Assembly (NCBI GenBank): GCA_946558695.1 | Contig: CAMNTQ010000007.1 | Coordinates: 22,451 to 86,450 of the forward strand | Source: an uncultured Lachnospiraceae bacterium | GTDB lineage: Bacteria > Bacillota > Clostridia > Lachnospirales > Lachnospiraceae | Length of the DNA stretch: 64,000 nucleotides | Direction of reading: 5' to 3' | Shown: in pieces, positions 44,113 to 55,200 of the stretch | How the letters are laid out: every line of letters starts with the position of its first letter | Position numbering within the stretch: the stretch's first letter is position 1 | Translations under genes and position numbers: made by a program | Notes under the pieces: generated by a model | What the model saw: the letters and a program-made list of their open reading frames with translations, nothing else | The model's database searches: none | Told to the model about the DNA's origin: nothing

Positions 44113-44682
44113 TTAACATTTTTTATAATAATAATATGCCTTTTCCGTCATTTTATCAATCGGAAGATTCCTGCTCTTTAAATACACAAGAGAATCCTTG
44201 AGCATCCGGTGCAGGCATTCATCAATATCGCAGAATGCCAGTTTTCTTACCTCTGCCATATTGGGAAGTTCATCCCGCCCCGGTTCGATATAATCGGCAA
44301 TGTAGATAATCTTCTCTAATAAGGTCATCGCCGGTTTCCCCGTCGTATGGCTTTTAATCGCGCACAGCACTTCGTAATCTTCCACACGGTATTTCTTTTT
44401 CGCCATCAACGCCCCAAGTTTTGCATGCAAGAGACTCGGGTTCTCAAGCTCGACGTCCGATACTTCCAGACGGTACTTTCGGCACAGTTTAATCTTTTTA
44501 TCGTTCGGGATACATTTTGCACAGTCATGCAAAAGTCCTGCCAAAAGCGCTTGTTCGATATCCGCATTATGGCACATGGCAAGCGCCGAAGCCGTGTACA
44601 TCACTCCGAGCGTATGCTCATAACGTTCCTTATCAAGCTTTTTCCGCAGTTTTTTATTGATTTTGTTAATTTTCTGATTCAT
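44113..44682 (-). CDS. yqeK: YqeK-type HD-domain phosphohydrolase
   Basis: A 189-residue HD-domain protein: R-Y-E-H-T-L near 21-25, L-L-H-D-C-A-K near 50-56 and I-I-Y-I-A-D-Y-I-E-P. Family members hydrolyse diadenosine tetraphosphate symmetrically. It overlaps the end of nadD by 17 bp and is followed by rsfS, the normal arrangement. Confidence 0.93.
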   Translation of the reverse strand: MNQKINKINKKLRKKLDKERYEHTLGVMYTASALAMCHNADIEQALLAGLLHDCAKCIPNDKKIKLCRKYRLEVSDVELENPSLLHAKLGALMAKKKYRVEDYEVLCAIKSHTTGKPAMTLLEKIIYIADYIEPGRDELPNMAEVRKLAFCDIDECLHRMLKDSLVYLKSRNLPIDKMTEKAYYYYKKC

Positions 44683-45280
44683 ACAAACATTCCTTTTTAA
44701 TGTATTCCTCTACTTTTTCAGGCACAAACCCCCGAATACTCTTTCCGGTCTTGATCCGCTCCCGCAGTTCCGATGAAGAAACCTTTATAACCGGCGAAAT
44801 GAGAAGTTCCGACTTCGCACGATACCTTTCTTTTAAATAATGGATCTGCCGTTCCATTTCCTCCCTTGTATCCATTTCATCCCGGAAAGCCGCAAGTATG
44901 GTACAAGTGGGAAACAATCTCTCCGGATGCACCCATTTGTCAACTGTTAACAAAGAATCTGCTCCGACAATGAAAAAGAAATCATCTTCCGGATAAGTCT
45001 TTGTAAAGTGTTCCATTGTCTCATATGAACAGGAAATACTCTTCCGGCGCGCTTCATATGTCTCAAGCCGGAATCCCGTATGTCCAGCAATCGCAAGCTC
45101 TACCATCCGGATTCGGTCTTCAATGGATGAACCGATATCTGTCAACGCCTTATGAGGCGGGTTTCCGTTGGGCAAGAACCAGACCTTATCAAGTCCGAAC
45201 TGCTCGTACGCAGCTTTGGCAATCGCAAGATGTCCGTTGTGAATGGGATCAAAAGTACCTCCCATAATTCCTATCCTCAT
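44666..45280 (-). CDS. nadD: Nicotinate-nucleotide adenylyltransferase NadD
   Basis: A 204-residue enzyme making deamido-NAD from nicotinate mononucleotide and ATP. The nucleotidyl-transferase signature G-G-T-F-D-P-I-H-N-G-H is at about 6-16 and the second motif is S-S-S-E-L-R. The ATG ending at 45280 with GAGG upstream gives the usual N-terminus; a GTG five codons earlier would extend it. Confidence 0.95.
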   Translation of the reverse strand: MRIGIMGGTFDPIHNGHLAIAKAAYEQFGLDKVWFLPNGNPPHKALTDIGSSIEDRIRMVELAIAGHTGFRLETYEARRKSISCSYETMEHFTKTYPEDDFFFIVGADSLLTVDKWVHPERLFPTCTILAAFRDEMDTREEMERQIHYLKERYRAKSELLISPVIKVSSSELRERIKTGKSIRGFVPEKVEEYIKKECLYESEN

Positions 45281-45335
45281 GTCATCTATCCTCACATGCA
45301 GTTTTCATTTCCAGCCACTGTTTCTTTCCTTTGGA

Positions 45336-45626
45336 TCATGGAAGCGTTATCTTTTTATTTTTATCCTTTCCCTCGCGGTAAAGAACGATTTTTCTTCCGA
45401 TTACCTGAACCACGTCGGAACGTGTTCGTTCCGCCAGAAGCTGCGCCAGTTCCTTCGGATCGTCAGCGCAATTTTTCAGAACGCTGACCTTAATCAGTTC
45501 TCTCGCAGCCAAAGCTTCGTCAATTGCTTTTGTAAATTCTGGTGTCATACTGCCCTTGCCAAGCTGGAACACCGGCTCCATCGTCATCGCAAGGCTTTTT
45601 AAATAGGCTCTCTGTTTTGTCGTCAT
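45336..45626 (-). CDS. yhbY: YhbY-like CRM-domain RNA-binding protein
   Basis: A 96-residue single CRM-domain protein: T-K-Q-R-A-Y-L-K-S-L-A, then Q-L-G-K-G-S-M-T-P-E-F and a C-terminal V-Q-V-I-G-R-K-I-V-L-Y. It binds pre-50S particles. It lies between obgE and nadD. Confidence 0.93.
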   Translation of the reverse strand: MTTKQRAYLKSLAMTMEPVFQLGKGSMTPEFTKAIDEALAARELIKVSVLKNCADDPKELAQLLAERTRSDVVQVIGRKIVLYREGKDKNKKITLP

Positions 45627-45666
45627 AGATAAAACTCCTGTAAATTACAATTTTCATGTTAACCGT

Positions 45667-46956
<1,290 letters not shown>

Positions 46957-47030
46957 CTATCCTCTTTCTTTCCATTTTATCTTTACAAATCTTTATAAGA
47001 GACGTTCAGCCATACATGACTGACTGTTAT

Positions 47031-47082
47031 CAAAAAAAGAGCGCTGCCGCATAACTGCAAACAGTTATCAAGCAACACTCTC
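47031..47082 (-). terminator. Rho-independent terminator after rpmA
   Basis: On the minus strand a roughly 19-bp stem (AGAG...ATAACTG with CAGTTAT...CTCT) around a short loop is followed by seven T residues. Confidence 0.85.
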
Positions 47083-47101
47083 ATAAGCCCAATCAGACAA
47101 A

Positions 47102-47383
47102 TTAAGCTACAGGATAGATAGAAACCTGCTTCTTATCTCTTCCTTTTCTCTCAAATCTCACAACACCGTCCACAAGTGCAAACAATGTATCGTCGCCGCC
47201 GCGCCCAACATTAATACCTGGGTGAATCTTTGTTCCGCGCTGTCTGTAAAGGATGTTGCCGGCTTTTACAAACTGCCCGTCCGCTCTCTTCGCGCCGAGT
47301 CTTTTCGACTCAGAATCACGGCCGTTCTTTGTGGAACCAACACCTTTTTTATGAGCAAAAAACTGAAGGTTTAATTTCATCAT
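47102..47383 (-). CDS. rpmA: Ribosomal protein L27, with cleavable N-terminal extension
   Basis: A 93-residue protein of the 50S subunit, placed at the peptidyl transferase centre. It starts with K-L-N-L-Q-F-F-A before H-K-K-G, the Firmicutes extension removed by the protease Prp, whose gene is 5 bp upstream. GAGGAGG lies about 8 bp before the first ATG. Confidence 0.97.
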   Translation of the reverse strand: MMKLNLQFFAHKKGVGSTKNGRDSESKRLGAKRADGQFVKAGNILYRQRGTKIHPGINVGRGGDDTLFALVDGVVRFERKGRDKKQVSIYPVA

Positions 47384-47388
47384 GGTTG

Positions 47389-47721
47389 TTACACCTCCTC
47401 GAATGTTAAATCAATATATTCTGCATAGTTCTCATCATCAGACATCTCCACAAGTCCAAGAACCATCGCATCCAGCAAAAGCTTCGCCTCTTTCGAAGGC
47501 TTATCCTTTAACGAGTAATCAATCACACCCTCTGCGTCGTCTGACACCAAAGAGGTTCTGTCTTCCGCGAACTTCTCGATCGCATTCACCGTATTAATGA
47601 TCAATACAGATGCGGCCGCACACACGATATCTTGACCTTTATCACTAAATCCGGCATGCCCGTATGTCTTAAATCCGGTATACTCTTTTCTTTTGTTCTG
47701 GTAAATGGTTACATGAATCAT
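47389..47721 (-). CDS. prp: Ribosomal-processing cysteine protease Prp
   Basis: A 110-residue protease that trims the L27 N-terminus. The catalytic pair is His22 (G-H-A-G) and Cys34 (D-I-V-C-A-A), at the same numbers as in the studied staphylococcal enzyme. It sits between rplU and rpmA, the conserved order. Confidence 0.94.
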   Translation of the reverse strand: MIHVTIYQNKRKEYTGFKTYGHAGFSDKGQDIVCAAASVLIINTVNAIEKFAEDRTSLVSDDAEGVIDYSLKDKPSKEAKLLLDAMVLGLVEMSDDENYAEYIDLTFEEV

Positions 47722-47736
47722 GGATAAAACTCCAAA

Positions 47737-48045
47737 TTACGCATTGATCTTTTCAATCTTAACTGCTGTATACTGCTGTCTGTGACCGTTCTTTTTGTGG
47801 TATCCGGATTTTCTCTTGTACTTGTAAACGATAACCTTTTTGCCTTTACCGTTGCCAACTACAGACGCCTCAACCGTCGCTCCCGCAACTGTCGGATCGC
47901 CGACTTTCAGACCGTTGTCACTGACTGCAAGCACTTGGTCAAAAGTATAAGATTCTCCGGCCTCTGCACCAAGTTTCTCTACTTTAATGATATCGCCTTC
48001 GGCTACTTTGTACTGTTTACCACCTGTTGCTATAATCGCGTACAT
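47737..48045 (-). CDS. rplU: Ribosomal protein L21
   Basis: A 102-residue 50S protein: [12 protein letters not shown] at the start and [14 protein letters not shown] near the C-terminus. The ATG ending at 48045 has AGGAGGT about 6 bp upstream; a longer frame is not needed. First gene of the rplU-prp-rpmA operon. Confidence 0.97.
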   Translation of the reverse strand: MYAIIATGGKQYKVAEGDIIKVEKLGAEAGESYTFDQVLAVSDNGLKVGDPTVAGATVEASVVGNGKGKKVIVYKYKRKSGYHKKNGHRQQYTAVKIEKINA

Positions 48046-48160
48046 ATGGCACCTCCTATTATCATTACTCGCCAACTACGGTGTCTGCCATTATCAACAA
48101 TATCAAAACGATATGTATGCGTACTGTGGCAGCACTTGAAAACCTCATTGTGCGGCATAC
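48046..48160 (-). ncRNA. Probable L21 leader of the rplU operon
   Basis: The transcript from the promoter at 48167-48195 carries about 115 untranslated bases. They include a CTGCCA/TGGCAG stem around a long loop and further short helices. Structured L21 leaders are known at this position in Firmicutes; the match to that family is by context and not by alignment. Confidence 0.45.
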
Positions 48161-48166
48161 TGGTAT

Positions 48167-48195
48167 ATCATAGCACGGAAAAGCCAGAAAATCAA
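48167..48195 (-). promoter_or_regulatory. SigA promoter of the rplU operon
   Basis: On the minus strand TTGATT (48190-48195) and TATGAT (48167-48172) are 17 bp apart, near the vegetative consensus. Confidence 0.7.
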
Positions 48196-48242
48196 GGGGA
48201 TTTTTGCGACTTTCAACACAATTTTCAACAGTTTTTCCAAAA

Positions 48243-48368
48243 TTAAATAGTAGTATTTTTTAGTACTACTCCAAAAATCGCTGTTATCGCCGCACATATG
48301 CGCAATATTATCTCCAAAGTCCCGATAATTTTCATGTCTTCAATAGTCATTGCCTTTTTAAGAGACAT
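48243..48368 (-). CDS. Possible 41-residue membrane peptide
   Basis: A short frame with AGAAGG before its ATG encodes a charged N-terminus followed by a hydrophobic segment (I-L-R-I-C-A-A-I-T-A-I-F-G-V-V-L) and ends in K-N-T-T-I, the last residues being encoded by the palindromic repeat copy 2. Size and shape resemble small membrane toxins or holin-like peptides, but no family is recognised and it may be chance. Confidence 0.3.
   Translation of the reverse strand: MSLKKAMTIEDMKIIGTLEIILRICAAITAIFGVVLKNTTI
48249..48270. repeat. Dispersed 22-bp palindromic repeat, copy 2
   Basis: On the minus strand AGTAGT-ACTAAAAAAT-ACTACT. It differs from copy 1 only in the middle ten bases and lies at the 3' end of a tiny frame. 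Confidence 0.55.
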
Positions 48369-48519
48369 CATACCTTCTGTTTGAACAATAATTTCGCCCA
48401 CAAATATAAGTAGTATTAATTAGAACCACTATTATCTTTCCGGCATTTTCCCGGAGAGCTTTCGCCGCATTCAGCATAACTTCATTTGACACCGTCATCT
48501 CATCTTTTTTGCTTCCCAT
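48358..48519 (-). CDS. Possible 53-residue protein behind rfbB
   Basis: A short frame begins 20 bp after the rfbB stop with AGGGAAG upstream. It encodes a charged N-terminal half (G-S-K-K-D-E-M-T-V) and a helix (L-N-A-A-K-A-L-R-E-N-A), then I-I-V-V-L-I-N-T-T, where the repeat copy 3 is translated. Not recognised; it may be a decayed gene end. Confidence 0.3.
   Translation of the reverse strand: MGSKKDEMTVSNEVMLNAAKALRENAGKIIVVLINTTYICGRNYCSNRRYDVS
48409..48430. repeat. Dispersed 22-bp palindromic repeat, copy 3
   Basis: On the minus strand AGTGGT-TCTAATTAAT-ACTACT, same length and orientation as copies 1 and 2, with one substitution in the left arm. Confidence 0.45.
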
Positions 48520-48538
48520 ATAGCTTCCCTGTACACTC

Positions 48539-49561
48539 TTAACGAATCTCCCCGTACATCCGCTCATAGTAGCTTTGATATTCCCCGGAAATAATTGTCT
48601 TCCACCATTCCTGATGATCCAGATACCACTGTATCGTCTTCCTGATCCCATCGGCAAACTTTGTCTCCGGGATCCATCCAAGCTCCTTATGAATCTTTGA
48701 CGGATCAATGGCATAACGCATATCATGGCCTTTTCTGTCCGCCACATACGTAATCAGGCTCTCCGGCTTTCCAAGCTCTTTTAAAATGATCTTCACGATA
48801 TCAATATTTCTCATCTCATTATGGCCGCCGATATTATAAACCTCTCCCACTTTTCCATTGTGAATGATCCGGTCGATCGCCTTGCAGTGATCCTCCACAT
48901 ACAGCCAGTCTCTGACATTTAACCCCTCACCGTATACAGGCAGCGGCTGATCCGCCAAAGCGTTGGCGATCATAAGAGGGATCAATTTCTCAGGAAACTG
49001 ATACGGCCCATAATTATTGCTGCATCTGCTGATCGTCACCGGCAGCCCGTAAGTCCTATAGTAAGCCAGTACCAGCAAGTCCGCTGCTGCTTTTGAGGAG
49101 CTGTAAGGACTGCTTGTATGGATCGGCGTATCCTCTGTAAAGAACAAATCCGGCCTGTCAAGGGGCAGGTCGCCGTACACTTCATCTGTGGATACTTGAT
49201 GATATCTCCGGATACCGTACTTTCTGCAGGCATCCATCATGACCGCCGTCCCCTTGATATTCGTGTCAAGAAAGACCTCCGGATTCTCAATTGACCTGTC
49301 CACATGGGATTCCGCCGCAAAATTGATGACCATATCCGGGCGCTCGTCCTCAAACAGATCATAAACCGCCTCCCGGTCGCAGATATTTACCTTACAGAAC
49401 CTGAAATTGGGATTTTCAAGCGCTTCCCGAAGCGTAGAAAGATTCCCCGCATAGGTCAGACAATCCACGCATACAATCCTGTAATCCGGATATTTCTCCA
49501 ACATGTAGTAGACAAAACCAGCGCCTATAAAGCCCGCTCCTCCTGTAACAATAATCGTCAT
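48539..49561 (-). CDS. rfbB: dTDP-glucose 4,6-dehydratase RfbB
   Basis: A 340-residue extended SDR. The NAD-binding motif G-G-A-G-F-I-G is at 7-13, and the active-site Y-S-S-S-K with the preceding S-T-D-E-V-Y-G is present. It turns dTDP-glucose into dTDP-4-keto-6-deoxyglucose, the branch point to rhamnose and many amino- or deoxysugars. It overlaps rfbA by 4 bp. rfbC and rfbD are not in the window. Confidence 0.95.
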   Translation of the reverse strand: MTIIVTGGAGFIGAGFVYYMLEKYPDYRIVCVDCLTYAGNLSTLREALENPNFRFCKVNICDREAVYDLFEDERPDMVINFAAESHVDRSIENPEVFLDTNIKGTAVMMDACRKYGIRRYHQVSTDEVYGDLPLDRPDLFFTEDTPIHTSSPYSSSKAAADLLVLAYYRTYGLPVTISRCSNNYGPYQFPEKLIPLMIANALADQPLPVYGEGLNVRDWLYVEDHCKAIDRIIHNGKVGEVYNIGGHNEMRNIDIVKIILKELGKPESLITYVADRKGHDMRYAIDPSKIHKELGWIPETKFADGIRKTIQWYLDHQEWWKTIISGEYQSYYERMYGEIR

Positions 49562-50457
49562 ACATTTCCTCCTTCATATACCAGCCTGTTATCAGCGACT
49601 CTCTTAAGATGCTCTCCATATGGAGATTTCCCGTAAAGCCTTGCCGATGCCAGCAGTTCTTCCTTTGTGATCCACTTTTCGTGAAATGCAATCTCCTCTG
49701 GAGCCGATATAACGACGCCCTGACGGTTCTGCACCGTCTGTACAAATGTTCCCGCATCCATAAGGCTGTCCATGGTTCCGGTATCCAGCCACGCAAAACC
49801 GCGGCCAAGAATCTGCACTTTCAGACTCTTGTCTTCCAGATATAAGCGGTTCAAGTCTGTAATCTCAAGCTCTCCTCTTGCAGAAGGCCGTACCTTTTTC
49901 GCCATCCGTGCGACACGCTTGTCATAAAAATACAGCCCTGTAATACAGTAATTAGACCTCGGATTCTCCGGCTTCTCCTCAACCGAAAGAACATTCCTCT
50001 TATCATCAAACTCAACAATGCCGAATCTCTCCGGATCTTTTACATAATATCCGAAAATCGTGGAATATCCATTTTCCGCATCACGCGCGGCATCTCTTAA
50101 ATTCTTCCGAAACCAACCGCCATAAAAAATATTATCTCCCAACACCATGGCGCAGGGCTCATCACCAATAAATTCCTCCCCGATGATAAAAGCCTGCGCA
50201 AGTCCGTCAGGCGTCGGCTGAACCGCATAGGAAAGATGGATTCCAAAATTCCTCCCGTCTCCCAAGAGGCTTTCAAATCTCTCCGTATCCTCCGGGGTTG
50301 AGATGATCAGAATATCTCTGATCCCTGCAAGCATCAGAGTGGAAAGCGGATAATAGATCATCGGCTTGTCATATACCGGAAGCAATTGCTTGGACGTAAC
50401 CCGCGTGAGCGGATATAATCTGGTGCCGGAACCTCCGGCTAGTATGATACCTTTCAT
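49558..50457 (-). CDS. rfbA: Glucose-1-phosphate thymidylyltransferase RfbA
   Basis: A 299-residue enzyme making dTDP-glucose from glucose-1-phosphate and dTTP. The nucleotide-binding motif G-G-S-G-T-R-L-Y-P is at 8-16, followed by [12 protein letters not shown] and V-L-G-D-N-I-F-Y-G. Length fits the family. AGGAG precedes the ATG. It is the first of the rfbA-rfbB pair and supplies sugar to the surface-glycan locus upstream. Confidence 0.96.
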   Translation of the reverse strand: MKGIILAGGSGTRLYPLTRVTSKQLLPVYDKPMIYYPLSTLMLAGIRDILIISTPEDTERFESLLGDGRNFGIHLSYAVQPTPDGLAQAFIIGEEFIGDEPCAMVLGDNIFYGGWFRKNLRDAARDAENGYSTIFGYYVKDPERFGIVEFDDKRNVLSVEEKPENPRSNYCITGLYFYDKRVARMAKKVRPSARGELEITDLNRLYLEDKSLKVQILGRGFAWLDTGTMDSLMDAGTFVQTVQNRQGVVISAPEEIAFHEKWITKEELLASARLYGKSPYGEHLKRVADNRLVYEGGNV

Positions 50458-50517
50458 GATTACTTATCTCCTGTTTAAATATAATTCATTCCGTAACACG
50501 CAATTTTTGAAATTAGA

Positions 50518-51690
50518 TTAGTTTCTCAGCGGTATTTCTGAAATATCAACACGAATATCCCGCATCCAGTATTTTGTTTTCAAATATTCTTCAATACTAC
50601 ATTTCATCAGCTCTGCGTCCGGACTGGGACCGACAATAATTCTTCTTATCGGCAAATGTCCATCACACCAAATCTTAATATTTTGAACTGGTGGTGTTTG
50701 CTGCCTCATTTTTGAACGAAGACTTGCACATACCTTTTCCTGAAATTTTCCATTTGAAACCACGATCTCATCCAAAGACATTTTATATGTATCCTCAACT
50801 ATAACTAGTTCAATTTTTATTGTGTTAGCTAATTCCTGTAGCAACTTTTCCAATATATTGGTCCAGCTTTCATTGCTGTAATATAATTTTATTGTACCTC
50901 CCTCTTCCGCAACTGACTGATCTCCAAATTTAACTCTGATATTAGGCTTTTTGATACCGTTTACATCTAAATATACATACTTTTTCTGCAATAGATGTTG
51001 TTGCGTTTCAGGAACAAGCTGCTTCATGTCAAAAATCAACCGATATTCTTTTTCCTCTTTAAATTTATTATTCTTTATATATGGAATCATTCCAGCTGCG
51101 TACTGCTGTCTGCTTTGCTCTGCAGCTTTAGCTATTTGATTAATTTTTTTCGTAATTTCATCATCAACTTGTTCTTCATTTTCAGTATAAATCACTGAAT
51201 AGGGAGACACAATTGCCCTCGTAACAACTTTCTCATCTTTCTCATTTTCCAAAATATATTCTGTTTCAGAATCATGATTCATAATCGTATAACAATAATA
51301 AGAAGAAAATACTTTATTTATGTCATACAATCCTTTTGAAAAATCAAATTCCAGTGCGATGCCTTCTTTAGCATATCCGCGCCACTGGCTAAGCAAATCT
51401 TTTTCTTCACAAAAGCATATCATAAATGGCAGTGACTCTATCTCCGTTATGTGAACATTCTCTTTCTCCATCGCCTGTTCTATTTTCTTTTTGCCAATCA
51501 TATTTTCCTGATAATCATTTGAAAACATGATATGCCTTGCCAGAAGGCTTTCGCTCTCTATGATCAGCCAAAACACTTCCCTTGAGGTATAATGATATAA
51601 TGGTTTTTTTGGCATGTCATAAATTTGAAGCTGCTCAATCTCTTCATTTGCCAATTTCTGATCGGATTCTAAATATATCCATTTATACAT
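50518..51690 (-). CDS. DUF2971 protein, candidate effector of the three-gene unit
   Basis: A 390-residue cytoplasmic protein. The N-terminal part has the DUF2971 pattern: L-Y-H-Y-T-S, then M-F-S-N-D, then I-C-F-C-E-E followed by L-L-S-Q-W-R-G-Y-A-K-E-G-I-A-L-E-F-D. A long insertion (about 150-250) and a C-terminal part of unknown type follow, containing C-D-G-H-L-P-I-R-R-I-I-V-G-P-S-P. The biochemical role of DUF2971 is not established; it turns up in accessory and defence-like regions. The ATG ending at 51690 with GAGGG upstream overlaps the receiver gene by 8 bp, so it is coupled to it and the longer frame is rejected. Base composition is AT-rich. Confidence 0.7.
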   Translation of the reverse strand: MYKWIYLESDQKLANEEIEQLQIYDMPKKPLYHYTSREVFWLIIESESLLARHIMFSNDYQENMIGKKKIEQAMEKENVHITEIESLPFMICFCEEKDLLSQWRGYAKEGIALEFDFSKGLYDINKVFSSYYCYTIMNHDSETEYILENEKDEKVVTRAIVSPYSVIYTENEEQVDDEITKKINQIAKAAEQSRQQYAAGMIPYIKNNKFKEEKEYRLIFDMKQLVPETQQHLLQKKYVYLDVNGIKKPNIRVKFGDQSVAEEGGTIKLYYSNESWTNILEKLLQELANTIKIELVIVEDTYKMSLDEIVVSNGKFQEKVCASLRSKMRQQTPPVQNIKIWCDGHLPIRRIIVGPSPDAELMKCSIEEYLKTKYWMRDIRVDISEIPLRN

Positions 51691-52231
51691 AATTTCCCTC
51701 TTCGCAATTTTCTTCAAAATTAAAATTCTGGTAAAATTCAAATAACTTGGCAATATTGTTTTCAAATTTATATCGTAAAAGCGCATTCTTGGCAATATAC
51801 TGTTCGGACAGGTCTACTCCCATGATAATATCACTCTGTATTGCGAAAACCGGCGAAGCAGTTATCATATACACCGGCATGGAATCGTGAAATTCAAAAT
51901 AAATCCGTTTTGCCAACTCAGCCTGAGGATAATAGCTTGACAGGCTGCTCTCAAGATCCTCCTTTGTGAGCATAACATCCAATAATAATCCCATTTTCTC
52001 TTTTTTTTGACTCGATTCTAAATATTTTGCTTCTATTTCATCAATCACACTTTCATCATAATGCAAATATTCATCTTCTTCATACTTCTCTGCTTTTTTA
52101 CCCTCTATATGCTCAATACGAAAGTTATATTTCTTATCATCTCGCTTTTTCATCAATTCTTCCAGGCAATCAACAATTTCCTCCGCATCTTTTTTTCGAT
52201 CCTCAATTAAAATAATCCTATAAGGTGTCAT
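51683..52231 (-). CDS. Stand-alone receiver-domain (REC) protein
   Basis: A 182-residue protein whose whole length is one response-regulator receiver domain. The acidic pair E10-D11 (I-L-I-E-D), phospho-acceptor Asp85 (L-L-L-D-V), Thr124 (M-I-T-A-S) and Lys148 (Y-I-A-K-N) are all at the expected places. About 30 extra, mostly charged residues lie between the first helix and the Asp85 strand. There is no DNA-binding output domain, so it should act by protein contact. It overlaps the large upstream gene by 4 bp (ATGA) and the DUF2971 gene by 8 bp. No typical histidine kinase with an H-box lies nearby; the GHKL domain of the large protein may serve instead. Confidence 0.72.
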   Translation of the reverse strand: MTPYRIILIEDRKKDAEEIVDCLEELMKKRDDKKYNFRIEHIEGKKAEKYEEDEYLHYDESVIDEIEAKYLESSQKKEKMGLLLDVMLTKEDLESSLSSYYPQAELAKRIYFEFHDSMPVYMITASPVFAIQSDIIMGVDLSEQYIAKNALLRYKFENNIAKLFEFYQNFNFEENCEEGNYV

Positions 52232-55200
52232 TTTCCATCCTCCTTTTCTATGATCGGCAATTTTACCACGTAAAGCCAACTTTTATGGTCACTTTCTGTT
52301 TCCTCCAGTACAAACATTTTATCATATTGTACATTTTCGTACCAGCTTTGGCACGTATCAAATATAACTGCCTGAGAAATTCCTTCCCCTGTACGGTAAG
52401 CCTCCAGTTTTATGTTTTTTTCTATCTTTTCTTTTTCCGTTTCTTCTACAACATTAGAAATGCATAGATTATTTCCTTCTACAGAAATGACAACTTCCCT
52501 GCCGCTTTTTTTATTATATAAACCGTGTTTTACCGCATTTTGGAAGACTGCAAGAAAAAGTATTCTCAATGCCTCTGGTTTCGGTGCTTTATTTTTCTTT
52601 GCTGCTTCTCTTCTTATCCTCCTTTCCGCCAGCAAAGCTTCTGCGTCTTCCTTAAAATTAACATTTAATTTCCATATTAAACGCATTGCTTCAAAAGTTT
52701 TCTCCTCGCCCTTCCAGAATTCCATAAATTTCATATTGTCAGATACTATATAATCTCTCCCTTTGCCTCCCAGAACCTGGGAATTCATATATCCGATCAT
52801 ACTGTTTACCAGAAGTTCAAAATATTTTTTATATATGGCTCTCTCATTTGTGTTTGTTTGTTCTGAAACAATATCTGTTAATTCATCAAATTGTCTGACC
52901 AAAGATTCAAACTCGGAATGTCCGACTGCTCTGGACTTTAGCATTTGCTGTTTATAAAAAAGATTATCCGTCCAATTCTGTAGCAAAGTACCGCCCGACA
53001 AATTCAGAATTTTCCAAATCTTACTTCTAAAAACCAATAAATTTTTCAATGCATGCAACAACATACCATCTTTTTCAGTCTTAAAAAGAAATAGCATAAA
53101 GATCGTCGATGTTCTATCATTTCTTACATCTGTTTCATCACAAAATTTCAATAAAATCCTTTTTAATCCATTACTTTCACTGCAGATTGTATAAGTATCT
53201 TTTTCAAATTCTGTATTCTCTTTCATAAACGTCAATAAGTATTGTTCTGTATTTTCCATCCGACGGATTTCACTGCTTTCTCCTAACTCCAAAGCAATAT
53301 ATTTATCTGATTCGTTCGGATCTCTGTAAGGTACAATAATTTCCCCGTCTATTGCACCGCTTGCAAGTTTTAAATATTTCAGCATTTCCGCAAAATCATT
53401 TTTGTAATCCTCTTCATTTTGCAGTTCTTTTTCTGGAACTGCTTCTGATATCTTCCATTCATCAAAAATCTTCTGATATAATAACTGGAATCGCACCATT
53501 CCTTCAAGCTTACTCGCTGCATCAGATGAAACAAACTTTTGAATCTTGCCTTTTGAATCAATTTCGATCATTTTATGGAAAGAAAGATATTGAATAAAAT
53601 TATCAAAGTAATAATTTTCATTCAGCACTTTTTTCATTTTCTCTGCCGTATATTCCATATTATTAATAAAGCAATCCGCAAGATATTCTACTCCGTAATT
53701 TACCAATTTGGTATTTTCCAGATATACGTTTCTTTTAAATGATATATTATCATCTTTACCTATCAACGATACAAACTCTTTCTCTGAAAAATTATCCTGA
53801 TATTCCTCACCGTACAACAATAAATACTCTAAAAATAATCCTTTGGCAAAATCATTGCTTTGTCCAACAAGCTGCTTTACCCTATTTAGATAATTCTCCG
53901 CGAACTCTCTGCGAAGCGTCTCATCTGTTATCGTATTACAATATTCTAAAATCCGGTTCATGCTTCGCATTCTTATAATATAGTTTGATTCTAATTCCGC
54001 AAGTCTATTCAACAACATCGTAATTATTTTTGTTCTGTTGTCTTTATCACTCCGCAATTGTCTCACGATACGGTCAAATTTCCGATTTCCATCTGGTTCT
54101 GAATCCTGCAGCAAAGCTTCCAACATCCTCAGCATAAGTTCAAAAACTGCCTCTTTTTCTTCCTTTCGGAACGTCAGAAAAGGGCGTCCTAATATCTTTA
54201 ATACAGCAACCATTTTTTCAAAATTGTTGTTTACATCCTCGGGAAACAATCTATCCACAATTTGAAATTGAATCTCATCATTACTGGCGCTATCACACAA
54301 AACATCTAACAGCTTTTTAGCTTTATGTGAAGTTATCATATACTGTTTTGCACGTTTCTGACGCAAAGAATCTCTTTTCGCCAAATCTACTGTTTCAATC
54401 GGCTTACACTTTATTTTGTTGCATTTATTCTTCCAGTACTTGCATACTTCGTTCAGAGAAGCCTGTTCCGCCAACGTCTCCCACTCATCATATTTTTTGC
54501 ATAAAACACAGGCATCTGAATTCACCCGCATGGATGAAATGTTCAGATTAAAGTAAGCCATAAAATATTTTGTATCTTTAATATAATTTGTTATGGAAGA
54601 ATTTGACATTCTGTTAAGCAAAAGCACTACATACTTGAAGATATGAATCTCTACTTTACTGTTCGGTCTTACAGTAACCAGAGAACTCATGAGACTTTTC
54701 ATTCTATTATATGTGTGCCCCGAAATTATGGTGTCATCAATGAAGCTGAAATTGATAACTGACCTTTCATCATCCGTACACAAATTATCATATAGCTGCT
54801 GCACAGAACTGTACTTCGTTTTTACATTCATTCTGAACTCTTTATCTACGTCAAAATGTAAAACTAATGCCGCATTGCTGAAAAGGTATGCATTTACCTC
54901 TTCTAAAAATGCAGTATTGCTGAAATGCAAAGGAGCTACAATAATATCATATACTTTACACTCTTCGACAGGCAATAATTTCTTTTTCTCTTTCAGCCAC
55001 TCCTGAACATTTTTCCTCACATCCGGAAAATCCCATAATTTCTCAGTCGCAAAATAATAGCTGAAATGATTGCCATTCCGTTCTATATGATCATATATAA
55101 GAAACTCCGACAGTTCCTCCAATTTTTTCATTTCTGGTTCAGATACATCATGTATGTCCTCAGACATATTTTTCTTTCTGATTCCAATTGCATGCATAGG

